NCBI RefSeq assembly: GCF_003202435.1
Contig: NZ_QJHK01000023.1
Span: forward strand, 1-64,000
Direction: 5' to 3'
DNA: 64,000 nt
From: Flavobacterium cheongpyeongense
Lineage (GTDB): Bacteria; Bacteroidota; Bacteroidia; Flavobacteriales; Flavobacteriaceae
This document shows, one piece after another, positions 46,582 through 54,901 of this stretch; positions within the stretch are counted from its first letter, which is position 1; the number at the start of each line of letters is the position of its first letter. A program made the position numbers and the translations under genes. The notes under the pieces were generated by a model. It made no database searches, had not been told where the DNA came from, and saw nothing but the letters and a program-made list of their open reading frames with translations.

Positions 46582-48678
46582 TTACTTATCGATCACATTG
46601 ATTTCACCAATCGAAAATGTCTGTGCTTTCTCTTCTGTTGATTTCGCAACAAAACGCAGGTATCTTGCTTTAGTTTCAGAAAATGTTTTTACTTGTTCTA
46701 TGGGATTATTTTTAATGTTTGAAAATTCTCCCTGAGATTGCAGGATCCACTTTATATTATCCAAACTTGTGTAAAATTCGTATTTAGAGATTAAATTAAG
46801 ATTGTTACCTACTTGTTGCGGAATATAAGTAAACCCTGTTATTTTTAGAATAGCTCCCATATCAATTACTACTTCCTGTGAAAGTTTATTACTGTCACTT
46901 CTAAAACTCCAGTCTGTATCAGGATTTCCGTCTATAATTCTATTTACGGAATTCATATCCCCACCTGAAGCGGTAACCACTTTCCATTTTTCTTTAGAAA
47001 CCCCATACTTTGCAGTTGTAATGGCACTGCTGATCTTTTCATCTTTATTGATCGCTATCGCTTTTATCTGAACTGCTTTATTATATTTAAAGACACCTTT
47101 ATATAAGGTGCTTTTTAAAGTGGGCTTAGAACCATCAAGAGTATAATAGATACTATTTCCTTCCTGCGATTTGATAGTAACATTTCCATTTTTATCCCTC
47201 AGAATTTCTGGGATCCGAACAAAAGTTGGTGCATTATAAGCCTGAATATTCGAAATCACAAAATTTGCTTTGGAGTCCGTGATATTAATTTTAAGTGCCG
47301 AAGCTGTAATTCTGTCTAGCCTTAAAATTCTTTTATAGCCAATAGTAGTTTCGTTGGCAATACTTTTCCATTGTCCGTCAATTTTAGCTTCAGCGGAAAA
47401 AGCCCTTACACGTTGTCCTAATTTTATATATTCCTGAAGCAAAATCCGATTGATAGCTGTAGGCTTTTCAAAATCAAATACAATCGAAGCTGTTTTTACA
47501 TTATCATCTGTAGCCCAATAAGTATCTTTATTACCGTCTGTTACATTTTGAGCTGCGAATTCATTGCTGTTACCTCTGGTATTAGTTGCTGTTACTTTAC
47601 TTGATGCTAATAATTCGGTTTTAAAGTCTTCTTTTATAACAGTAACAAGTTCTTTTAATCTGGTTTCATCATTTTCATGTACCAGTCCCCTTTTATCTAC
47701 CGGAAGATTAAGTAATAAATTTGCATTACGACCAATTGATTCATAGTAGATATCGACCATTTCATCGAGCGAGCGTACTTTATCATCTTCAACAGCATGA
47801 TAAAACCATCCTGGTCTAATAGAAACATCTGCTTCGCCTGGCACCCATTTTTCTCCATCCTCATGTCCAGACATGAATTCACTATAATGTACTTTTCCGG
47901 CCAACTCCTCTTTCTGACGCAAAAGGCTCCAGTTTGTTTTGCCTGCACGTCCTTCTTCATTTCCAATCCATCTGGCTTCTGAAGGACCTACACCCCACAC
48001 CAAAGTTTTTGGTGCTGTTTTGTAAATTAATTTATAGGTTTCATCCCAATTGTAATATTCAAGCGTATTAATTTTTCGGGTTTCATTTGCCCCGCCATAA
48101 TAACCATCACCGCCATTTGCACCATCAAACCACATTTCGAAAACATCGCCGTAATTAGTAAGCAGTTCTTTTAGTTGATTTCTGAAATAGGTAATGTATT
48201 CCGGTTTGCCGTATTCAGCATGATTTCTATCCCATGGAGAAAGATACAATCCTAATTTTAAATTGTACTCTTTGCAAGCAGCAGCCAATTCTTTTACTAC
48301 GTCGCCTTTTCCATTTTTCCACGGAGAATTTTTCACAGAGCGTTCTGTGTAAGCTGACGGCCATAGGCAAAACCCATCATGGTGTTTTGCTACTAATATA
48401 ATTCCTTTCATTCCAGCTTCTTTAGCAATTCGGGCCCATTGACGTGCATCAAGATTTGTTGGATTGAACAACTGCGGAGACTCATCACCATAGCCCCACT
48501 CTTTATTAGTAAATGTATTTAATGAGAAATGCACAAAAGCATACAATTCCATTTCATGCCAATCCACTTGCTTTTGTGTTGGCAATGGACCAAATGGTTC
48601 AGGAGCTTTGACCAATTCCTGAGAACAAACGGGTGTTAGTATTAAAAAAAAAGCAAGCAATAAAATAATGTTTTTCAT
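46582..48678 (-). CDS. GH29 alpha-L-fucosidase (second), multidomain
   Basis: The catalytic domain shows YAFVHFSLNTFTNKEWG, LVAKHHDGFCLWPS and FEMWFDGANGG with nucleophile D185; this pattern fits the GH29-B branch, which prefers alpha-1,3/4-fucose in branched (Lewis-type) glycans. It is followed by a discoidin-like region (about 345-480), a chitobiase/hexosaminidase C-terminal-type domain (SIYYTLDGSKPT) and a second F5/8 type C domain (about 565-698). A signal peptide ends near VCSQE. It is a single gene under its own copy of the shared promoter element. Confidence 0.94.
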   Translation of the reverse strand: MKNIILLLAFFLILTPVCSQELVKAPEPFGPLPTQKQVDWHEMELYAFVHFSLNTFTNKEWGYGDESPQLFNPTNLDARQWARIAKEAGMKGIILVAKHHDGFCLWPSAYTERSVKNSPWKNGKGDVVKELAAACKEYNLKLGLYLSPWDRNHAEYGKPEYITYFRNQLKELLTNYGDVFEMWFDGANGGDGYYGGANETRKINTLEYYNWDETYKLIYKTAPKTLVWGVGPSEARWIGNEEGRAGKTNWSLLRQKEELAGKVHYSEFMSGHEDGEKWVPGEADVSIRPGWFYHAVEDDKVRSLDEMVDIYYESIGRNANLLLNLPVDKRGLVHENDETRLKELVTVIKEDFKTELLASSKVTATNTRGNSNEFAAQNVTDGNKDTYWATDDNVKTASIVFDFEKPTAINRILLQEYIKLGQRVRAFSAEAKIDGQWKSIANETTIGYKRILRLDRITASALKINITDSKANFVISNIQAYNAPTFVRIPEILRDKNGNVTIKSQEGNSIYYTLDGSKPTLKSTLYKGVFKYNKAVQIKAIAINKDEKISSAITTAKYGVSKEKWKVVTASGGDMNSVNRIIDGNPDTDWSFRSDSNKLSQEVVIDMGAILKITGFTYIPQQVGNNLNLISKYEFYTSLDNIKWILQSQGEFSNIKNNPIEQVKTFSETKARYLRFVAKSTEEKAQTFSIGEINVIDK

Positions 48679-48721
48679 TAGATCTGAAATTAATGTTTTG
48701 CTAGTAAGGTTGATTAAAAAT

Positions 48722-48771
48722 ATAAATTTAAGTAAATCAATATTCTATTTCATACTATTTCGACCAACAAC
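48722..48771 (-). promoter_or_regulatory. Regulated promoter of the second GH29 gene
   Basis: In transcription direction the element GTTGTTGGTCGAA (48759-48771) is followed after 27 bases by TTAAATTTAT (48722-48731). A TTTTGAAAA core similar to that at the susC promoters lies next to the element on the upstream side. Confidence 0.65.
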
Positions 48772-49102
48772 GTTTTCAAAAGAGTATTGGAATGATTGTT
48801 AAGTACAAAAAAGGATTTTAGGATATAGAACAATCCTGTTTCTTTAGTTTTACTACTCCACAGATTTTGGGATTAATGCTGAATAATTAAATATTTTCGC
48901 TTTTTTTGTTAAAAAAAGAGCCACTTGATTAGAGTGGCTACTTGTGACTTTCTGTATTGAAATTAGCGAAATTAATATATTCAACTTCACCGGAAACAAT
49001 CTTGAATAAAAGCTTAATTAAACCTCAGCTTTTAGATTTACCGTAAACAGTCAAACTTTTCATGTGTACCAGACCAAGAATAAGCCCGATTTACTGTTGC
49101 TT
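48772..49102. other. Intergenic stretch with one terminator, otherwise empty
   Basis: This is the right part of the 48679-49102 gap. It contains the terminator at 48919-48939 and no open frame that resembles a protein. The sequence between 48940 and 49102 is featureless to the eye. Confidence 0.5.
48919..48939 (-). terminator. Terminator for leftward tetR/oxidoreductase transcription
   Basis: Stem AGCCACT / AGTGGCT with a 7-base loop; on the minus strand it is followed by a run of seven Ts (48911-48918). Confidence 0.8.
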
Positions 49103-49204
49103 TTATTTCATTTTCAGCACTACTTTTCCTTTGGCTCTGCCACTCTCTGCATATTCCAATGCTTGTTGAGCCTGTTCAAATGGAAATACCTTATCTATTA
49201 CTGG
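49103..49204 (-). pseudogene. C-terminal remnant of a zinc-type alcohol dehydrogenase/quinone oxidoreductase
   Basis: Thirty-three in-frame codons ending in TAA read PVIDKVFPFEQAQQALEY and finish GRAKGKVVLKMK, the standard C-terminus of MDR-family NADPH:quinone reductases. The first codon directly follows the TetR stop codon (49205-49207 read on the minus strand), with no start codon or upstream body. This looks like a deletion that joined the end of tetR to the tail of an oxidoreductase gene, which TetR regulators of this kind often control. Confidence 0.75.
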
Positions 49205-49795
49205 TTACAGACTATACTGATTAAGTTCTTCCTTCAAATCATTCACCAATTCATACATAGGCTGTGCAGAATCAATTGTACGACACATTACCGTGCCTCC
49301 TTCAATTGCAGCAACCATCTTAAATGCAAATCTTGCAGGGTTAAGCTTTGATGAAAACTCTCCATTATCTATTCCTTGTTGGAGAATATTGGAAAGTTCT
49401 TTCTGCCCTGCCAACAGTGACAAGGCTACTTTTTTTTTGATCTCAGGAAAATTATCATCTGCCTCAACTGCCGTGTTAAATATTGGACAGCCTCCGGCGA
49501 TAAAAGTATTAATAGGATTTTTATAGAAATCGATAAAGGTAGTAATTTTGTCCTTGGCACTTTTTTCCCTCATCACAAGCGTGGTAAGTTTTTCTGTTAA
49601 ATTGCGTAAAGAATATTCAATAACCTGTTGTGAAAGATCGTCTTTACCTGCAAAATGTCCGTAAATACAGCCTTTAGTCAATTTAGTTGCTTCCAGGACA
49701 TCATCAATACTAACACCAGAAATCCCCTTTTCATTATAAAGTGGTGCTGCTGTTTCTAGTATAAATTGCTTTGTTCTTTCTGCTTTTGTTAACAT
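49205..49795 (-). CDS. TetR/AcrR-family transcriptional regulator
   Basis: The N-terminal helix-turn-helix domain is clear (GISGVSIDDVLEATKLTKG, IYGHFAGKDDL). It is followed by a ligand-binding domain with GGCPIFNTAVEADD, as in the TetR_C_6/YcdC-like group. The start at the ATG 49793-49795 is preferred to the longer frame from 49855, because the extra N-terminal residues are untypical. A TATATTTG -7-like box lies just upstream and overlaps a sequence similar to the direct repeats at 50327-50374. Its probable target gene survives only as the remnant next to it. Confidence 0.85.
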   Translation of the reverse strand: MLTKAERTKQFILETAAPLYNEKGISGVSIDDVLEATKLTKGCIYGHFAGKDDLSQQVIEYSLRNLTEKLTTLVMREKSAKDKITTFIDFYKNPINTFIAGGCPIFNTAVEADDNFPEIKKKVALSLLAGQKELSNILQQGIDNGEFSSKLNPARFAFKMVAAIEGGTVMCRTIDSAQPMYELVNDLKEELNQYSL

Positions 49796-49814
49796 TGATT
49801 CGGTATTTTTTTTG

Positions 49815-49832
49815 ACAAATATATTAAAGGTT
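49815..49832 (-). promoter_or_regulatory. Putative tetR promoter and autoregulatory operator
   Basis: ACAAATATATTAAAGGTT resembles ACAAATATACTAAAAGGTAT at 50325-50344. On the minus strand it contains TATATTTG, which fits the -7 consensus, 20-odd bases before the tetR start. Confidence 0.4.
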
Positions 49833-49855
49833 AAATTATAAATCAGGATAAACAT

Positions 49856-50491
49856 ACTAAATCTGCCATCTTGTTTTTTGATTACTTCCTATCGGATTCA
49901 TTCCATGCGATGATACTTTAGTGCTATTTTTTTCGTGCATTTGAACTGATTATTTATATTATTAAATGATTTTGAAACATTGGATGTCAATTTACCGGTT
50001 TTTCTGGCTCTACATTTTCTTGCATGCCATTTTCTGCCCTGCTATTTTTGCGTCCATAATTCTAAAAATATCTATCGAGATATCATTTTCATGCAGCAGG
50101 TTTTAAGGAACGGGCCATAAATTATTATAATATGCCCGATTATGGTTACTGCCTCGTATTGGAAATCTTCTGGCAAAATTGGAATGAGTTGCTTAAAACT
50201 TCTTTATTTGGCATCTATTCAATTTAATTAAGATTTAATAATGATGAGTTTTTACTATTTCATCAGGTACAAAAAGTTGCGCTAGTTCTGCTTTACACAC
50301 TTATTAAGTCTTTTTTTCCGGAACAAATATACTAAAAGGTATATTACTCAACCAAACAAAATATACTAAAAGTTTTATTTCAACATAACATTCTCAAATT
50401 TAGCGGATTTAGAAGCATCCTGTATGAGATATAAAGCTTACCTAATTTTCATAAAATTTATGTTGCTTTATAAATATAATCAAAAAATATT
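49856..50491. other. Long intergenic stretch without a convincing gene
   Basis: The 636 bases hold the direct repeats described at 50327-50374. A ~50-codon plus-strand open stretch ending near 50226 lacks a start codon and matches nothing I know. No RNA gene or insertion sequence end is recognisable. It may be the residue of deleted genes. Confidence 0.5.
50327..50374. repeat. Two 14-base direct repeats AAATATACTAAAAG, operator-like
   Basis: Perfect copies at 50327-50340 and 50361-50374, spaced 34 bases (about three helical turns). The first is extended to an inverted repeat TATAC-TAAAAG-GTATA. On the minus strand it holds a TATATTTG -7-like box pointing left, where no gene is found. Confidence 0.55.
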
Positions 50492-51535
50492 CTAATTTAT
50501 AAAAGCCATAGCATCAGGAACCCTTCCTGTTCCAATGGTGCTTACAACCTTAAAAGTTTTCATGTCAATCACTTCAATTTTATTTGCGTTGGAATTGGCG
50601 ACAAAAGCATATAAGCCATTAGGGTGCATCAGAATATTGACAGGGCGTGGTGTATGATAAAGTATTTTCTCTAATAGCGTTGTTTTGCCGTGAAGTATAA
50701 TAATTTTTACTCTCTTTTTAGATTCTTGGTTGTATACATAAATATTACCATCAATAGCGTTGACAGCTAAACAATACTTACCGTCTATAGAAAATTTAAG
50801 TTTTAACGGATCTTTGCCTGTAATCAAAGTATTCGTAACTTTATAAGTCGAGGTATTTATTACAGTAATATTGTTTTCTTTATTGTTGGTCACCCATAAT
50901 TCTGATCCATCAGGCGTTATATCGATACCTTTTCTTCCCAATCCACAAGGAATAATTGCAATAACTTTGTTTAATTTCAGATCAATAACACTTACTGAAC
51001 CTGAATCGATATTGGTTACATAAGCAATTGCCTTAGTTGGGTGAAGTACCAGAAGATGGCTCTTTTTCTGTTTAGTTGGTAGTTGCTTTTCAATATGTTC
51101 GGTATCAATATTTATGATTAATATGTTATTACTAACAAAATCAATAACACCTACTTTATTTGGTTCTGGAAAAGCAACAATGCCATTTACTCTTATATTT
51201 CCCTTTAAATCTATTTCTTTTACTGTACTGGTTTTAGCATCTATGACTTTAATGACATTGCCATCACTAGCCCCATAATTAGTAAGCACCACTCTTTTTT
51301 CATCTGAAGTTGTTACAGCTTCGTGAGATAATATGTCAATAGGAATTTCTTCTATTTCTTTACCAGCAGATAAATCAAATACCTGAACATCCTTACTCAC
51401 CTTACTCACAATATATAATTTTCCACTGGTTTTTATCGTGTAAGAAGGTAATCTGAAAATCAAAAGTGCCAGCTTTATGACTATGAAGAAAACAACAAAC
51501 GACAGTAAGATATATTTTAAATACTTCATATTCAT
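50492..51535 (-). CDS. YVTN-type beta-propeller protein, membrane-anchored (first of two)
   Basis: A single N-terminal membrane segment is followed by about 310 residues of seven-bladed propeller repeats of the YVTN type (AYVTNIDSGSVSVIDL, ELWVTNNKENNITVINT, YAFVANSNANKIEVIDM). It is a close paralogue of the gene upstream (nine-base gap), so tandem duplication is clear. Such propellers act as periplasmic or surface binding or scaffold proteins; no enzyme motif is seen. As the last gene of the polysaccharide/oxidoreductase operon it may work with the GMC oxidoreductase. Confidence 0.85.
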   Translation of the reverse strand: MNMKYLKYILLSFVVFFIVIKLALLIFRLPSYTIKTSGKLYIVSKVSKDVQVFDLSAGKEIEEIPIDILSHEAVTTSDEKRVVLTNYGASDGNVIKVIDAKTSTVKEIDLKGNIRVNGIVAFPEPNKVGVIDFVSNNILIINIDTEHIEKQLPTKQKKSHLLVLHPTKAIAYVTNIDSGSVSVIDLKLNKVIAIIPCGLGRKGIDITPDGSELWVTNNKENNITVINTSTYKVTNTLITGKDPLKLKFSIDGKYCLAVNAIDGNIYVYNQESKKRVKIIILHGKTTLLEKILYHTPRPVNILMHPNGLYAFVANSNANKIEVIDMKTFKVVSTIGTGRVPDAMAFIN

Positions 51536-51544
51536 AGTATCAAA

Positions 51545-52594
51545 TTAATTTACAAAAGCCAGACCGTCTGGAATTTTCCCAGTGCCAATGGTGCTTACGA
51601 TCTCGAAAGTTTTCATGTCAATTACTTCAACTTCATTTGCATTTGAGTTCGAAACAAAAGCAAATAAACCATTAGGATGCATTAAAATTCCAACCGGACG
51701 CGGTGTATGATAAAGCAATCGTTCTATACTATTATTTTTGCCCCGAATAATTATGGTCTTAATTAGTTTTTTAGATTGCTGACCAAACACAGAAATAGTT
51801 CCTCCGCTAGAATTTGCAACCAGACAATACTTTCCGTCTATGGAGAATTTAAGCCGTAAAGGCTCCTTTCCCGTATTTAAAGTGTTTGTAATTTTATAAG
51901 TAGAGGTGTTAATTATACTGATAGAATTGTCTTTATTATTAGTTACCCAAAGTTCCGAACCATCGGGTGTAATGTCAATACCTTCTGTTCCTAAACCACA
52001 AGGTATAATTTGAATTACCTTATTCAGATCGAGATCAATAACACTAACTGAACCCGATTTTATATTCGTGACAAAAGCTACTGATTTAAAAGGATGAAGT
52101 ACAATAAGATGACTAACTTCCTGCTGTGTTTGTATTTTTTTTTCTACAAGACCTGTTTTAATATTAACGATTGACAAATCATTCCCTACATCAGTTAGCA
52201 CTCCAACCTTATTAGAATTTGGAAAAGAAGCAATACCGTGAGGCCTTAAACTCCCTTTTAGATTTATTGTTTTTTCGACTTTATCTGTTTTTGTATTAAT
52301 AACTGTTATGCAATCTCGAGGCCCTTCAGGATTACCATAATTAGTGACAACAACTCTATTTTGATTTGGTATTGCAACTGCTTCATGCGGTTCAATCTGA
52401 ATAGGGTATTCTGCTAATTCTTCTCCGTTTTTTAAATCAATAACTTTATAATCACTGCTTAATTTACTAAATATGTACAGTTTCCCACTAGTATGAATCG
52501 TATAGGAAGGCTGTTTAACCAGAAATGATATAACAATTATAGAGCCCGCAAATAGCAAAGCAAAAAAGAACACTATGTATTTTGTTTTTTTCAT
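51545..52594 (-). CDS. YVTN-type beta-propeller protein, membrane-anchored (second of two)
   Basis: It has the same architecture as its neighbour: a membrane segment at about residues 6-26, then YVTN repeats (AFVTNIKSGSVSVIDL, ELWVTNNKDNSISIINT, FAFVSNSNANEVEVIDM). Its start codon overlaps the stop of the GMC oxidoreductase gene by four bases (ATGA), indicating translational coupling and a functional link. The two paralogues are similar along the full length. Function is unknown beyond a likely binding or electron-transfer scaffold role. Confidence 0.85.
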   Translation of the reverse strand: MKKTKYIVFFFALLFAGSIIVISFLVKQPSYTIHTSGKLYIFSKLSSDYKVIDLKNGEELAEYPIQIEPHEAVAIPNQNRVVVTNYGNPEGPRDCITVINTKTDKVEKTINLKGSLRPHGIASFPNSNKVGVLTDVGNDLSIVNIKTGLVEKKIQTQQEVSHLIVLHPFKSVAFVTNIKSGSVSVIDLDLNKVIQIIPCGLGTEGIDITPDGSELWVTNNKDNSISIINTSTYKITNTLNTGKEPLRLKFSIDGKYCLVANSSGGTISVFGQQSKKLIKTIIIRGKNNSIERLLYHTPRPVGILMHPNGLFAFVSNSNANEVEVIDMKTFEIVSTIGTGKIPDGLAFVN

Positions 52595-54276
52595 ATCTGA
52601 TTAGATTTAAGTTGATCGATTGCGTATCGGCAAGCTCTTACAGTAAGTGCCATATACGTTAAAGAAGGATTTTGACAAGCAGATGACGTCATACAACTAC
52701 CATCTGTAATGAATACATTTTTCACATCGTGCATTTGGTTGTATTTGTTCAAAACGGATGTTTTTGGATCATTCCCCATTCTTGCCGTTCCCATTTCGTG
52801 TACAGCAGATCCTGGGGGCGGACTCGTTCTATAACTTCCTACATTTTTAAACCCTGCTTTGGTTAAAATTTCCTCACTTGATTTGGTCATATGTTCCATC
52901 ATTGCCAGTTCGTTATCACCATATTTAAAATGAACCTTAACCAATGGTAATCCCCATTGGTCCAGATTTTGGGTGTCAAGAGAAATTTTATTTTCATAAT
53001 TTGGCAATACTTCACCTCGACCACCAAGAGAGATCGTCCATTTACCGGGAGTTTGCAATTGTGCTTTTAGAGATGCACCAAAACCTTGCGTAGCTTTTGA
53101 TTCCCAATTCTCCCGTTCTCCTTTTCCCTGAATTCCATATCCTCTGACAAAATCAGGGTTTTGCGTTTGCTTATTGATATTTTGAAATCTTGGAATATAA
53201 ATGGTTCCTGGCGACCTTCCTTCGTAATATTTATCCAATAATCCATCAAAAGTTCCATACGTGCCTTCATTGACGATATGATCCATTAAATTGTGTCCGA
53301 CTTGTTGACTTGAATTCCCTAAACCATTAGGAAAAGACGGTGAAACAGAATTCAATAAGATAGCAGCTGTGGCAATTGCCGAGGCATTTAAGAAAATTAG
53401 CTTGGCATAGAACGTCTGCTCTTCTTTTGAAATAGCATCAATAATTTTTATTCCGATAGCTCTTTTAGTTTTGGCATCATACAGCACTTCTTTCACAATA
53501 GAGTTGGCTCTCAACGTTAAATTCCCTGTTTCCTGTGCATCTATCAATGTTGCCGAATTACTACTAAAATAGCCAGCAAAAGGACAGCCTCGACTGCATA
53601 AATTGCGATACATACAAGGACCTCTTCCTTTCTTAGGCTGGGTTAAATTTGCCACTCTACCGTTTATAATAACCCGATCGGAATAATGCTCTTTTACTTT
53701 TTGTTTTAAATGCTGTTCTATGGCATTCAGTGGTATCGGTGGCAAAAAAATACCATCTGGCAAATGAGCTATGGACTCTGAACTTCCACTAATACCTACA
53801 TAATCTTCAACATAGTCGTACCATTGAGCCAAATCTGCGTAGCGTATAGGCCAGTCGACTCCATAACCATCCTTTTTATTGGCTTCAAAATCTAAATCTG
53901 AAAGACGATAGCTTTGTCGACCCCAAGTGAGTGAACGTCCCCCAACTTGATAGCCTCTAATCCACTTAAATGGATCCACCTGAATATAGGGATGCTCTTT
54001 GTCATTTACATAAAAATGCTTGTCGGCGGCATTACAATGACTGCTTTGTACGGGTCGTTCCTCGAGTTCTTTATTGGTCAAATGCTTTCTATTCTTAAAA
54101 TCCCAAGGATTCAGAAAAGCGGTTGTGTAGCCCGTTACGTGTTCAACTTTTCCGCCTCTTTCTAACACCAAGGTTTTTAAGCCGCCTTCTGTGAGTTCTT
54201 TCGCAGCCCATCCTCCACTGATTCCGGATCCTACAACAATAGCATCAAAGGTGTTTGTTTCTGTTTGGTTTTTCAT
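52591..54276 (-). CDS. GMC-family FAD oxidoreductase
   Basis: The N-terminal FAD-binding motif VVGSGISGGWAAKEL starts at about residue 14. GGRSLTWGRQS and a cysteine-containing segment (CMYRNLCSRGCPF) follow, with the GMC C-terminal block HEMGTARMG, FITDGSCMTSSACQNPSLT at the end. It has no signal peptide of its own. It lies 7 bases behind a gluconate dehydrogenase subunit 3-like gene with a Tat-type signal, so the pair probably forms a co-exported periplasmic sugar or alcohol dehydrogenase. The substrate is unknown; a sugar or polysaccharide end is suggested by the operon. Confidence 0.9.
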   Translation of the reverse strand: MKNQTETNTFDAIVVGSGISGGWAAKELTEGGLKTLVLERGGKVEHVTGYTTAFLNPWDFKNRKHLTNKELEERPVQSSHCNAADKHFYVNDKEHPYIQVDPFKWIRGYQVGGRSLTWGRQSYRLSDLDFEANKKDGYGVDWPIRYADLAQWYDYVEDYVGISGSSESIAHLPDGIFLPPIPLNAIEQHLKQKVKEHYSDRVIINGRVANLTQPKKGRGPCMYRNLCSRGCPFAGYFSSNSATLIDAQETGNLTLRANSIVKEVLYDAKTKRAIGIKIIDAISKEEQTFYAKLIFLNASAIATAAILLNSVSPSFPNGLGNSSQQVGHNLMDHIVNEGTYGTFDGLLDKYYEGRSPGTIYIPRFQNINKQTQNPDFVRGYGIQGKGERENWESKATQGFGASLKAQLQTPGKWTISLGGRGEVLPNYENKISLDTQNLDQWGLPLVKVHFKYGDNELAMMEHMTKSSEEILTKAGFKNVGSYRTSPPPGSAVHEMGTARMGNDPKTSVLNKYNQMHDVKNVFITDGSCMTSSACQNPSLTYMALTVRACRYAIDQLKSNQI

Positions 54277-54283
54277 ACTATAG

Positions 54284-54850
54284 CTATTTTGTTGCCCAAG
54301 CTTTTTGATTGGGTTGTATGGTGGTGATTGCTTTGTATCTAGCAGGGATAGGTTCGTACACTAAATGTTGTGTCGCTCCCAATTCTGACGTGCAATATCC
54401 TTCTACAGTTAATGCTTTTAAAATGGTATAAAAAGGACGACCCGATATTTTATTTCTAATTTTAGAAAACAAACCCGAACCTTCATAAGTACTATCCAAA
54501 TCCTTTACGATGGCTACTTGTTGTTGTAGCGTACATTTTTCAAAATTAGAGCCATAGGTACTGATGCATGTTTCCTGAAGATCAATTAAGCCATCAAAGA
54601 AATTATTATATTCTTTTACAGAAGAACAGGATTCCATATAATTAATAACAAAATCCTGAACGTTAGCTTGTTTGGCACCTGGAGTTTCGGTAGCAGGGAT
54701 AATTACATCGACTAAGGCTGAAACTAAATTTTTATAATCATGGAGCTGACCTTTTCTGGATTTCACATAAAAAAGATTAAATCCAGTATAAGTAGCAATC
54801 CCAATTCCTGTGAGGGCTAAAATTCCGCCGATAGCTTTTCTTCTATTCAT
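54284..54850 (-). CDS. Gluconate 2-dehydrogenase subunit 3-like protein, Tat signal
   Basis: The 188-residue protein starts NRRKAIGGILALTG, a twin-arginine-type signal, then has the conserved LVDVIIPATETPGAKQANV and a C-terminal GATQHLVYEPIPARY. Such small subunits carry the Tat signal for their GMC partner and help it meet its electron acceptor. It is followed after 7 bases by the GMC gene and preceded after 51 bases by a glycosyltransferase gene on the same strand. Confidence 0.88.
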   Translation of the reverse strand: MNRRKAIGGILALTGIGIATYTGFNLFYVKSRKGQLHDYKNLVSALVDVIIPATETPGAKQANVQDFVINYMESCSSVKEYNNFFDGLIDLQETCISTYGSNFEKCTLQQQVAIVKDLDSTYEGSGLFSKIRNKISGRPFYTILKALTVEGYCTSELGATQHLVYEPIPARYKAITTIQPNQKAWATK

Positions 54851-54901
54851 AATTATACTTTTTTGAAGTGAAATCTAATAGTTTACAAACTTTATTTTAG
54901 G

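Noticed and set aside
50095..50226. Plus-strand open stretch ending NWNELLKTSLFGIYSI
   Set aside because: No start codon, about 50 codons, no recognisable family; kept only as a note in the intergenic description.
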